Shown in pieces: positions 1 through 6,716 of a stretch of DNA of 23,999 bases. The notes below the pieces were generated by a model. That model ran no database searches, had not been told where the DNA came from, and was given only the letters and a program-made list of their open reading frames with translations. Source of the DNA: a virus; IMG/VR virus record IMGVR_UViG_3300006920_000247, positions 1-23,999 of that record. One strand, written 5' to 3'. How positions within the stretch are numbered: position 1 is the stretch's first letter; each line of letters opens with the position of its first letter. Both the position numbers and the translations under genes were made by a program.

Positions 1-1
1 A

Positions 2-100
2 ATCACTTGGCTGGCGCGGAACGTGCCTGAGGGTATGACCATCAACGAGTTTTTAGCGACGGCCCTGCTGGATGACGCAATGGCGGAGGACGAGGAATGA
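2..100 (+). CDS. Partial unknown protein (C-terminal 32 residues)
   Basis: The gene runs in from the left edge and is open in one frame up to a TGA at 98-100. Visible residues include NVPEGMTINEFLATALL and an acidic end (DDAMAEDEE). The stop overlaps the next start as ATGA, the usual sign of translational coupling in a phage operon, which supports this short open stretch being coding. The 'TINEFLATALL' segment could be the second helix of a small DNA-binding fold such as ribbon-helix-helix, but too little is visible to assign a function. Confidence 0.6.
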   Translation: MTWLARNVPEGMTINEFLATALLDDAMAEDEE

Positions 101-339
101 GCGCTCAATCATTGCCAGAGCGTATGCTCTGGGCCAGCGTATTGGAGTCAGCCGTTCGCGACGCCCTGCGGGACAAGCCAACAGATGAGCCTGGCTCTAA
201 ACGTAACAGCGTGCAGTGGCGGCAGGACAGGGCCTATATCAGAACCTCAGCGTTTTCTGAGATATGCCTGCTGGCTGGCGTAGACCCGCAGTACGCGCGC
301 GACCGCATTCTCAACAAAATGGCGTCAATCGAGGGCTAG
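97..339 (+). CDS. Hypothetical 80-residue phage protein
   Basis: An 80-residue soluble protein with no signal peptide or membrane segment. The ATG overlaps the upstream stop (ATGA) and is preceded by a purine-rich GGAGGACGAGG Shine-Dalgarno region, which fixes the start. The charged first half (KPTDEPGSKR) is followed by a more structured second half (SAFSEICLLAGVDPQYARDRI) that resembles a small helical domain. I do not recognise the family. It lies at the head of the recombination block, about 45 bases before the ribbon-helix-helix gene, and is probably co-transcribed with it. It ends in TAG, which matters for judging the amber codon at 4234. Confidence 0.7.
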   Translation: MSAQSLPERMLWASVLESAVRDALRDKPTDEPGSKRNSVQWRQDRAYIRTSAFSEICLLAGVDPQYARDRILNKMASIEG

Positions 340-383
340 ATTAGCCCTTGCATGTGCGCTGCATGTAGTCTAGGGAGGTAAAC

Positions 384-515
384 ATGCAAAATCGAGACCA
401 GAGAGTAACAGTCAACGTCACGCCGGATGATCTGGAGCGCATCCGCGCTGCGGCTGAGCGTGCGGGGCTGACCATCAGCGACTTTATCCGCCGCCTTTTG
501 GAGGTCGCCACCTGA
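384..515 (+). CDS. Ribbon-helix-helix (Arc/CopG-like) small DNA-binding protein
   Basis: A 43-residue protein. It has a short beta strand (RVTVNVT), then helix 1 (PDDLERIRAAAERAG), a turn (LTIS) and helix 2 (DFIRRLLEVA). This is the classic layout of the CopG/Arc ribbon-helix-helix fold, in which a dimer inserts a two-stranded sheet into the DNA major groove. A strong Shine-Dalgarno (GGGAGG, 373-378) sits just before the ATG, and the stop overlaps the next start as TGATG at 513-517. In phages such proteins are usually transcription repressors or antitoxin-like regulators. No toxin partner is visible, so a regulatory role for this operon is my inference. The fold call is fairly secure; the target is unknown. 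Confidence 0.75.
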   Translation: MQNRDQRVTVNVTPDDLERIRAAAERAGLTISDFIRRLLEVAT

Positions 516-961
516 TGATCTGCGGCATTGATCCGGGCTATAAGACTGGCGCCGTCGCATTCGTTGACGACAACTTCCAAGAGGTCAACGATCTGCCGGT
601 ATACGACAAGGGCGGGGTGGACGTCATTGCATTGATGGACATCCTGACCAGCGTCGAGCGCCTGGATCACGTCTACATCGAGAAAGTGGGGCCAATGCCC
701 AAGCAGGGCGTCACGTCGGTCTGGAACTTTTCACGCGGCGTTGCTCAGATTGAGACAACTGTCGCTCTTAGCAGGACGCCCTACAGCCTAGTGACGCCCA
801 ACACATGGAAGCGGGCCATGAACCTGCCACGGGATAAGGATGCGGCTCGCCGGATGGCGCAGCAGTGGTTCCCGACGCTGGCGTCAGATCTTAAGCGCAA
901 GAAAGATGAGCATCGCGCTGAAGCGCTACTGATCGCCCTGTATGGGAGGGGGAGAACATGA
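515..961 (+). CDS. RuvC-like Holliday junction resolvase
   Basis: 148 residues with an RNase H-like fold. The N-terminal GIDPG carries the first catalytic Asp (Asp6), YIEK carries Glu56, and the C-terminal KKDEHRAEALLIALYG supplies the last acidic residues (Asp131/Glu132 and Glu136). This spacing matches RuvC-family metal-dependent endonucleases, which cut four-way and branched DNA. Length is close to the roughly 150-170 residues of the family. In a phage it would resolve recombination or replication intermediates and debranch DNA before packaging. It sits directly before a RecE-type exonuclease, with an ATGA overlap (958-961), and an SSB-like gene follows, so this is a recombination cassette. 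The start overlaps the previous stop, with GGAGG at 500-504 upstream. Confidence 0.88.
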   Translation: MICGIDPGYKTGAVAFVDDNFQEVNDLPVYDKGGVDVIALMDILTSVERLDHVYIEKVGPMPKQGVTSVWNFSRGVAQIETTVALSRTPYSLVTPNTWKRAMNLPRDKDAARRMAQQWFPTLASDLKRKKDEHRAEALLIALYGRGRT

Positions 962-1752
962 CCATCGATCTCAACATGTCCAACGAGGACTATCACGCTC
1001 TGCCGTCCATATCGTCTAGCGCGGTCAAGACCGTCAGCATTAACGGTCTGGCGCGTTGGAAGTTTGGTCAGCGCAAAAGCAGCACCGCGTTTGACATGGG
1101 CACGGCAGCTCACGCCTTGGCTCTAGAGCCAGAGGCAGACCTAGTGCGCCGTGGCCCAGAAACGCGACGCGGCAATGCGTGGAAAGAAGCCCATGAGGAA
1201 GCTCAGAGCGCTGGGGCGCTGCTGCTAACTGCTGCCGACTATGATCAGGCCATGGGCATCGCCGATAGCGTTAAGGCACATCGCGAGGCGTCCAAGTTGC
1301 TTTCGGGCAAGCCAGTGATCGAGGCGTCTATCTTCGCGTACGATCCCAGCGTTGGCCTGGATCTGCGCTGCCGCCCTGACGCATGGCGCAGGGACATTGG
1401 CTGCGTCGTCGATCTCAAGACGACCATATCAGCCTCGCCTGAAGAGTTTGCCAAGTCAGCTATGCGGTTTGGCTACCACATTCAGGAAGCATTCTACCGC
1501 CGCGTTATGGCGCTGGCGGGTCTGCATGTCTTCCGCTTTATCTTTATTGCGGTTGAGAAAGAGCCGCCGTTTATTACGGCGGTTTACGAACTCGACTCGA
1601 ACGCCCGCGCAGAAGCGGACGCCGCAGTCGATGACGCGCTGGCGCAGATCGCCAGTGCACAATCCAGCGGGATTTACCCGACGGGGTATGAGGACGGCGT
1701 GACCGTTCTTGCTCTGCCGTCGTGGGGGTTCCGCTTCAATCGGCAACCATAG
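958..1752 (+). CDS. PD-(D/E)XK exonuclease, RecE/exodeoxyribonuclease VIII-like
   Basis: 264 residues. Family hallmarks appear in order: an N-terminal SISSSAVK (residues 18-24), GTAAHALALEP with His52, RPDAW with Asp141, VVDLKTT with Asp152 and Lys154, and GYHIQEAFYRR near residue 172. Together these form the PD-(D/E)XK nuclease core of the RecE C-terminal domain (DUF3799). Such enzymes degrade one strand of duplex ends 5'-to-3', giving single strands for annealing. A very strong Shine-Dalgarno (GGGAGGGGGAG) precedes the ATG. No RecT/Red-beta annealase is seen next to it; the following gene looks like a single-strand binding protein instead, so the partner may lie elsewhere or be replaced. 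Confidence 0.88.
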   Translation: MTIDLNMSNEDYHALPSISSSAVKTVSINGLARWKFGQRKSSTAFDMGTAAHALALEPEADLVRRGPETRRGNAWKEAHEEAQSAGALLLTAADYDQAMGIADSVKAHREASKLLSGKPVIEASIFAYDPSVGLDLRCRPDAWRRDIGCVVDLKTTISASPEEFAKSAMRFGYHIQEAFYRRVMALAGLHVFRFIFIAVEKEPPFITAVYELDSNARAEADAAVDDALAQIASAQSSGIYPTGYEDGVTVLALPSWGFRFNRQP

Positions 1753-1766
1753 TCTAGGAGACAAAC

Positions 1767-2333
1767 ATGCCAATTTCATTCTCATCAGGTAACGGCGGCG
1801 GCGGTAGCTATCTGCGGGTCAACATGCCCCAGAACCGCTGGACTTACGTCAGCGACGCAGGTCAGGAAGACCTGCCTGACCCGGTCATCGCATTCGACGT
1901 TGCCAAAATCCAGCTTGGCTGGCTCGCCATCGACACTGGTTTCCGCGACTGGCAGGCATGGCCCGGCAATACCGAAACGGTTGCGCCTGGCGATAACTAC
2001 AAGCGCGGCTTTGAGCTGGACTGCTGGGTTTCCGGTGGGCGTCACGGCACGTTCTCTGGCAACTCCTACGGCCAGACAAGCTTCATTGAACGCCTCTACA
2101 ACGAGGCTGAGAAAGCGCCTGAGTTTGCTGCTGGCAAAGTGCCAATGGTAAAGATTACTGCGTCCACGCCGATTTCGGTTGGTAAGGGCACGTCGTACAA
2201 TCTGGAGTTTGTGATCGGCAAGTGGATTGATCGCCCAGATGTCTCTGAAACCCCGCCGGAAGCGCCTGTCTCACAGCCAGATAGTGCTGCGTCCGCTTCC
2301 AGCGTGGCTAGCCCGGATGAGTTCGGGTTCTAA
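1767..2333 (+). CDS. Probable single-strand DNA-binding protein (SSB-like)
   Basis: 188 residues. The body is rich in beta-type and aromatic residues (WTYVSDAG, LDCWVSGG, YNLEFVIGKWIDRP) and is followed by a disordered Pro/Ser/Ala linker from about residue 155. The last residues are SPDEFGF. An OB-like body, a flexible linker and a short acidic tip ending in Phe is the pattern of bacterial and phage SSB proteins, whose tip recruits partner enzymes. The N terminus (SFSSGNGGGG) is also flexible. Position right after a RuvC-like and a RecE-like gene supports an SSB or annealing role. This is an architectural and contextual call, since no signature motif is clear. It starts 14 bases after the exonuclease with AGGAG upstream, and a terminator follows. 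Confidence 0.6.
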   Translation: MPISFSSGNGGGGSYLRVNMPQNRWTYVSDAGQEDLPDPVIAFDVAKIQLGWLAIDTGFRDWQAWPGNTETVAPGDNYKRGFELDCWVSGGRHGTFSGNSYGQTSFIERLYNEAEKAPEFAAGKVPMVKITASTPISVGKGTSYNLEFVIGKWIDRPDVSETPPEAPVSQPDSAASASSVASPDEFGF

Positions 2334-2354
2334 ATCTCGCCCCCAGCGAGTCAC

Positions 2355-2402
2355 GCCGGGCGGGCAGGATACCAAGCAACGATGCCGCGCCCGGCACTTT
2401 TT
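2355..2402 (+). terminator. Rho-independent terminator after the SSB-like gene
   Basis: GCCGGGCG (2355-2362) pairs perfectly with CGCCCGGC (2388-2395). The stem continues with GGCA (2363-2366) against TGCC (2383-2386), leaving a single unpaired G at 2387. That gives a 12-bp GC-rich stem with a 16-base loop, followed by ACTTTTT. It lies 22 bases after the SSB-like stop and just before the next ribosome binding site. It should end or attenuate the early transcript before the terminase small subunit genes. Confidence 0.85.
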
Positions 2403-2413
2403 AAAGAGGATAT

Positions 2414-2593
2414 ATGACTGATTACCCTGACCTAGTTCACCGGCTGCGCCGCAGCTACCAGATCAAAAACCCCGTGGCGGTCATCAAGCTCTGCGAAGAA
2501 GCGGCTGACGTCATTGATGCCCTAGCCAGCAGCGCTGACGCTATGCCCAAGCGCCGGGGCAGGCCACCAAAGGTGCGGACTGAAGATGGGTAA
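2414..2593 (+). CDS. Small hypothetical protein with a basic AT-hook-like tail
   Basis: A 59-residue protein too short for most gene finders. The ATG has GAGG about 6 bases upstream and the reading frame runs into the next gene, overlapping its start by 8 bases. The N-terminal two thirds is helical (DLVHRLRRSYQ, AVIKLCEEAADVIDALAS). The C terminus is strongly basic (PKRRGRPPK), resembling an AT-hook GRP core that binds the minor groove of AT-rich DNA. It is placed between a terminator and the terminase small subunit, so a role in DNA recognition or packaging regulation is possible but unproven. Confidence 0.7.
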   Translation: MTDYPDLVHRLRRSYQIKNPVAVIKLCEEAADVIDALASSADAMPKRRGRPPKVRTEDG

Positions 2594-3038
2594 GATCACC
2601 AGAGATCAGGTCAAGTTTCTTGACGGCATTGGCGAGGAAGAGCTTTTTGAGCGCATCACCGCCGGTCATACCGTCCGATCAATTATTCGAGATTTACAGA
2701 TAGGCAACCGCGCTTGGTACAAGTGGCTGGCTGCTGACCCGACCCGCAAAGAGCGCTACGAGCAAACCAAGGAAGCGGCAGCGCACTTCTACGCTAGTCG
2801 CGCCATTGATACGGCTCAGGACGCTACGCCAGAGAGCGTTAACGTGGCGCGCTTGCAGGTTGATACAGACAAGTGGATCGCCGCCAAATACAGCCCCAGC
2901 ACGTATGGCGATAAGAAGCAGGTGGACGTTACGATGAGCGTTGAGGATCTGCACGCTCAGGCCGCTGCGCTAGTCAGCCAGGAAGTGGTTGAGCTGACTA
3001 GCGATGATTACGATGTCGAAGAGGACGAGGCGAACTAG
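2586..3038 (+). CDS. terS: Terminase small subunit
   Basis: 150 residues. The N terminus holds a helix-turn-helix-like segment (about residues 16-58: ERITAGHTVRSIIRDLQI then WYKWLAADPTRKERYEQ), as in Sf6 gp1-like small terminases. A long central helical oligomerisation region (KEAAAHFYASRAIDTAQD, VARLQVDTDKWIAAKY) is followed by the typical YGDKKQVDV beta segment and an acidic C-terminal tail (DDYDVEEDEAN). The small subunit forms a ring that recognises the packaging site and regulates the large subunit ATPase/nuclease. No large subunit is in the window. Its stop lies only 4 bases from the end of the convergent late cluster, an unusual position away from portal and capsid genes. Confidence 0.8.
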   Translation: MGKITRDQVKFLDGIGEEELFERITAGHTVRSIIRDLQIGNRAWYKWLAADPTRKERYEQTKEAAAHFYASRAIDTAQDATPESVNVARLQVDTDKWIAAKYSPSTYGDKKQVDVTMSVEDLHAQAAALVSQEVVELTSDDYDVEEDEAN

Positions 3039-3042
3039 CGGC

Positions 3043-4233
3043 CTACTGGACGCCTGCCTGAGACAGCAAGCCTCGCAGCGTTGCTGACGGTACATCCACT
3101 CTAGGCCCGCGCAGTGCGGGCGCTCCAGTCGTCAGCGCCCTTTGCCCCATGTCAGATCTGTAAAACGCTTTCTTGAGCTGGCCAGGGACTGTAGCCCCAG
3201 CGAGTGCCAACATTGCCGCAGGCAAGCCTCCGCCTATCGTCGCGGCTGCGGTCCCGGCAGAGGCGTATGTAGGCGCTCCCTCTCTAGTAAAGAACCTAGC
3301 GCGCAAACTGCGGTCTTGCTCTGGGATATCCCGCAGAATCGTTTTCCCAGCCGTTTGCAGTAAGCCCTCTGGCGAATCTGCTCGCGGCGCGTCTGCCAGA
3401 GCGTTTGGATCGACAAAATCCTCTGGGCTTCTAGCTTTCTTCATCCTTACGAATGAATTGTATTTTCTCATGCTCTCGACATAGTCGTCGGCCAGATCCG
3501 CGCGCCCAGCGCTTCTGGCAGCACTTGCCAGCGTCTCAGTGATGGCGCTTAACGCTAGGCGCTTCGCCTCATAAGCGCTTTGGTTTGCCCTCGGCACGTC
3601 AAGCTCTGACAACTCCCTGCTTATGTCCCGCAGGATCATTGCTGGGGATGACCCGGCAGCAGGAGACAAGACCGCAGCTCTAGCGTCCTCAATTGAGTTC
3701 AGGATAGATTTCTGAGTGCCAGACATGCCACTGGCTCGAATGTTTTGCGAAACTATGCTTGCCGCGTCTAAAAGTTTCCCCTGACTCAAGTCATTGGGCG
3801 ATACTGCGACGCTTCTTATCTCGTTGAATGGCTTGGCGATGCGAGTTTCTATGCGGTCCATCACTTCATTGGTCAGACCAGCATTTCTGATATTTTCGAC
3901 TTCATCAGGGGTGGCGCCGGACTGCTTCGCTACAGCCGCAGAAAACTGTTTACGGGCTTCTGGCGAGACTTTTTCTGTACCTGCGGCGCGGCGCACCTTT
4001 TCTGCCCCTGCGACTACCTCGCGAGGAACCTCTACGCCCTCCATGCTCAGCACCCGCGCAAGCTCTTCTCTTTGGCTGCTTACAGGCAATGGTCTGTCGA
4101 AAATTGTCCGGCCCGCAGCCGAAAGACCCATTGGCGTAACTATCGCACCGACTGCCCGGCCTACATCTTCGTTTAAGCCCAATGCTCCAGATAAGCCTCC
4201 GACTGTCTCCGTACCTGCTGCTGGTGCAGCCAC
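3043..4233 (-). CDS. Internal virion/ejection-type protein, C-terminal part beyond an amber codon
   Basis: 396 residues that begin directly after a TAG and are in the same frame as the preceding 168-residue stretch. The only start codon at this position is a GTG abutting that TAG, with no recognisable Shine-Dalgarno upstream, so independent translation looks poor. It reads best as the C-terminal part of one 565-codon gene. The sequence is mostly helical and Ala-rich, with a charged middle (VSPEARKQFSAAVAKQSG, then RIETRIAKPFNEIRSVAV). A Gly/Ala amphipathic segment (GTAAATIGGGLPAAMLALAG) lies near the C terminus. This fits podoviral internal proteins that are ejected with DNA. It is the last gene of the late cluster and its stop nearly meets that of the convergent terminase small subunit. 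Confidence 0.7.
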   Translation of the reverse strand: MAAPAAGTETVGGLSGALGLNEDVGRAVGAIVTPMGLSAAGRTIFDRPLPVSSQREELARVLSMEGVEVPREVVAGAEKVRRAAGTEKVSPEARKQFSAAVAKQSGATPDEVENIRNAGLTNEVMDRIETRIAKPFNEIRSVAVSPNDLSQGKLLDAASIVSQNIRASGMSGTQKSILNSIEDARAAVLSPAAGSSPAMILRDISRELSELDVPRANQSAYEAKRLALSAITETLASAARSAGRADLADDYVESMRKYNSFVRMKKARSPEDFVDPNALADAPRADSPEGLLQTAGKTILRDIPEQDRSLRARFFTREGAPTYASAGTAAATIGGGLPAAMLALAGATVPGQLKKAFYRSDMGQRALTTGAPALRGPRVDVPSATLRGLLSQAGVQ

Positions 4234-4236
4234 CTA
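4234..4236 (-). other. In-frame amber (TAG) codon interrupting the internal virion gene
   Basis: Read on the minus strand the codons are GCT TCT TAG GTG GCT GCA. The same frame stays open for 168 codons upstream and 396 downstream. The flanking protein reads smoothly across the stop (LVRRFAS, stop, VAAPAAGTETVGG). A single C-to-T change from CAG (Gln) would create it. Other genes here end in TAG (for example at 339, 1752 and 3038), so genome-wide reassignment of TAG is unlikely. Candidate explanations are a nonsense mutation, host amber suppression, readthrough or a sequencing error. Confidence 0.8.
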
Positions 4237-4740
4237 AGAAGCAAATCTGCGCACCAAGCCGCCTGGGCCAGAGGCTACGCCTGGGAGAAAGTTGCCAACA
4301 GTCCTAGCGCCGCTGCCTAAGGTAGTGGTTGGCTGGATCATTTCTGGGTCCAAACCTACAGCGTCAAGCGCTGCTTGGCCGGGCTTTATGTACTCTCTAG
4401 GTGTCACCGTTTGGCGGATTTGTTCTGCCGTTTCGTTTGCGCCTACAAAGTCCAATACGCTTGCGGCAGCGTTCTGCACTAAGCCGGGGTTGAGCATTGG
4501 AGACTGCAGCTGCATAATTAAATCACTCGCCTCCACTGCGGCGTCGGCCAAGCCAGTAACGCCCTCAGCAGCACCGACGCCAACTTGTGTTGCTACATCT
4601 TCAACGACAGATTTTTGGCTTTTAGCAGCCTTAATCTCTGCGATTCTTTCCCGCATCTCGGCGTTAGACGTGCCCTCCGGGAAGAATTCGACGTCGTCGC
4701 CTTGATCTGTCTTGAATTCAATCTTGATTAAACCGCTCAT
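4234..4740 (-). CDS. Internal virion/ejection-type protein, N-terminal part ending at the amber codon
   Basis: 168 residues. The first 35 form a small beta/helix module (IKIEFKTDQGDDVEFFPEG, then SNAEMRERIAEIKAAK). This kind of 'xxPxGTSxxEhxxxI' module is commonly found at the start of large phage internal virion proteins. A Gly/Ala-rich amphipathic stretch follows (VGVGAAEGVTGLADAAVEAS). The last visible segment (GNFLPGVASGPGGLVRRFAS) continues naturally into the next in-frame open stretch, so this is very probably the front of a 565-codon protein cut by a TAG. The ATG has AGGAA upstream and lies 3 bases after the previous stop. If no readthrough occurs, a truncated 168-residue protein is made. 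Confidence 0.75.
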   Translation of the reverse strand: MSGLIKIEFKTDQGDDVEFFPEGTSNAEMRERIAEIKAAKSQKSVVEDVATQVGVGAAEGVTGLADAAVEASDLIMQLQSPMLNPGLVQNAAASVLDFVGANETAEQIRQTVTPREYIKPGQAALDAVGLDPEMIQPTTTLGSGARTVGNFLPGVASGPGGLVRRFAS

Positions 4741-4743
4741 GAG

Positions 4744-6705
4744 TCATGTTCCTGGCGTCTGAGGTTGCGCGTCGGGCTGATTTAATTGGTCTTCAGTCAT
4801 GGTTCTGACTACATTTTCTTCCGCCTCTTCTCCCCCCATTAGTGCTAGAGCCTTGTCAAACTGTTCCGGATTGAATTCTATCCCCTTAATCAAAGACTCA
4901 CGCTGACGCCTTGCAGCGGGGGACTCCTCAGGCTTGCCGCTCATAATTCTGTCGATTGAGCGGTAGTAGTGCCTGATGACGTCTTTAATGTTTTTCTTGA
5001 CCGCCTCTTCGCTCATACTGGAGTCTAGGGCCTTAATTGAGTTTTGAAGAGCTATAAGCTCAATGATTGCAACCTGCCCCAAACTTGTTTTCGCTTCTTT
5101 AAGCTCCATAAGTTGCTGAAAGCCAATGTTTGCTTTGATTGTATTCATATTTTTTACTAGTTCCCCAGCTGAAGTAAAGCCAATCCATCCCAACGCTTGA
5201 GCATAGCCCCCCGTAGAATAATCTTCGTCAGCTTTTTTATAGACATCAACCAAGTTGTTCAGTTGGCGCGTTGAATCGTAAACTATTTTGTCTAACTTAG
5301 CTGTCTCATCGCGAAGCAATGCTTGCCGCGTTTGGTTCTGTAAGATGTATTCTTTGCCCCCGTCAAAGCCCATGTTGTCCGTTATAGTTTCAAAAGATGT
5401 GTTCAAGTCTTCAATTGTCGCGTATTGGGCTTCCCCAGACCCAAAACTTGCAGCTATTGCGTTTTTGTTATCTTCAAAATTAAGCGGCACATATTCTTGA
5501 TCGCCATTAGGCGTTTCGCCAACGCGTTTTGGCTGAACGGTGCCCTGCAACACTTCTTGGAAGTTAGCCTGCAATGGCAAAAGAGTTTGCGGCGGGATGT
5601 ACTGCTCATAAGCTCTTGCTGCGTTAATCAGCGATTGCTGGCGGGTGCTGCCCGGCGCTTGCATCATCGCCTGCCGCATGTTTTTGACATAGTTCTGAAT
5701 TGCCATACGCTGGTTAGACGGCGTGCCGTAGTTTGGCTGAGACGCCTCAGTGATTGATTTCTGCGTCTCGCCAAAGAAGTTAGTGGCCTTACCCTCAAGA
5801 GCGTTGCCTGCGTCCTTTAGAGCAGCAACGCCGAGCATAACCCGCTGCTGGCGGCTTAGCGGGCTTTCGCTGTCAAGAATACCGCCCTTGAACAGGTTTG
5901 AGAAAAAGCTATCGCCATCTTGTGCGGGAGCTGCGGCAGCAGGTGCAGCTACGCTCATCAGCGCCTTGGGCACAGGGCCACCAGACGCGCCATCATTAGG
6001 CGTAAGTCCGAGGCGTCGAGTTACTTCACTCGCTATGTTCGCAGAGCCTGGCGCGGCAAGCTGAGCGCCAGCAGCCGCAGGGCGCATCTGCTCCGCGCCT
6101 GCCCCCGGAATAGGAACTGTAGCTCTCTGGCCAATGTCGCTTGGTCCTGCAATCTTAAACGACTGCGCGCCAATGTCGATTGTGCCGGGGATGTTCTTCC
6201 CAAAGTTTTCGTATGCCTCAAGCTGCTCGTCGCGCGTCTGTGGCACGATCACCCTTGCTGGGGCCGCAGGCTGCGCAGGCGCAGCTTCCGGGCTTACTAG
6301 CGGCACCGAGTCTGGGTATGGCACCGGCTCGACGTTTTTAGTCTTTGTAATCGGTGGCAGCCTGTCGTTGCCTGCCGCTACGGCTGGCTCTGCGGGCTGG
6401 TCTTCAAACGCAACTTCTGGCCCACCCAACATACCGACCCGGAACGGGCTTGGTGCGACTTGACGCCCGACGCCGGGAGGTGGCGCGTTTGTACGCACAG
6501 TGGCAGGTTGATATGCTGGGCCTGTCCCCGTTGTGCCCTCGCCCACAGTGCGCATTCCTCCCCCAAGCAGTCTGGGGTCGCGAGGCATAGTGGAGGTCTG
6601 GCCAACACGGCCACCGCGCGGGACATTTTTCGCAACTTGCTTCCCGCCAAGAGCCAAAATACGAAGAATCCCAGCGATAGCAGCAGGTATAACAGGTGCA
6701 GGCAT
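4744..6705 (-). CDS. Large internal virion or ejection protein
   Basis: 653 residues. The N terminus is hydrophobic (PAPVIPAAIAGILRILALGG) and is followed by roughly 250 residues of Pro/Ala/Gly-rich, probably flexible sequence. The C-terminal half is helical and charged (for example LLRDETAKLDKIVYDSTRQL, and IELIALQNSIKALDSSMSEE). This pattern of a low-complexity N half and a helical C half is seen in internal virion proteins encoded late in podoviral operons, near the lysozyme-like ejection protein, as here. No enzymatic motif was found. The neighbouring genes on both sides are ejection-type candidates. The function is inferred from context, length and composition; the family is not recognised. 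Confidence 0.65.
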   Translation of the reverse strand: MPAPVIPAAIAGILRILALGGKQVAKNVPRGGRVGQTSTMPRDPRLLGGGMRTVGEGTTGTGPAYQPATVRTNAPPPGVGRQVAPSPFRVGMLGGPEVAFEDQPAEPAVAAGNDRLPPITKTKNVEPVPYPDSVPLVSPEAAPAQPAAPARVIVPQTRDEQLEAYENFGKNIPGTIDIGAQSFKIAGPSDIGQRATVPIPGAGAEQMRPAAAGAQLAAPGSANIASEVTRRLGLTPNDGASGGPVPKALMSVAAPAAAAPAQDGDSFFSNLFKGGILDSESPLSRQQRVMLGVAALKDAGNALEGKATNFFGETQKSITEASQPNYGTPSNQRMAIQNYVKNMRQAMMQAPGSTRQQSLINAARAYEQYIPPQTLLPLQANFQEVLQGTVQPKRVGETPNGDQEYVPLNFEDNKNAIAASFGSGEAQYATIEDLNTSFETITDNMGFDGGKEYILQNQTRQALLRDETAKLDKIVYDSTRQLNNLVDVYKKADEDYSTGGYAQALGWIGFTSAGELVKNMNTIKANIGFQQLMELKEAKTSLGQVAIIELIALQNSIKALDSSMSEEAVKKNIKDVIRHYYRSIDRIMSGKPEESPAARRQRESLIKGIEFNPEQFDKALALMGGEEAEENVVRTMTEDQLNQPDAQPQTPGT

Positions 6706-6716
6706 TTCAAAATCTC

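Noticed and set aside
2227-2421. 64-codon plus-strand frame across the SSB-like end and terminator
   Set aside because: It overlaps the end of the SSB-like gene and runs through the terminator stem; no ribosome binding site, and the protein is low-information.
4234-4236. Reassignment of TAG to an amino acid across the genome
   Set aside because: Clear genes end in TAG at 339, 1752, 3038, 19264, 14158 and 23214 with well-spaced next genes, so only this single TAG is anomalous.
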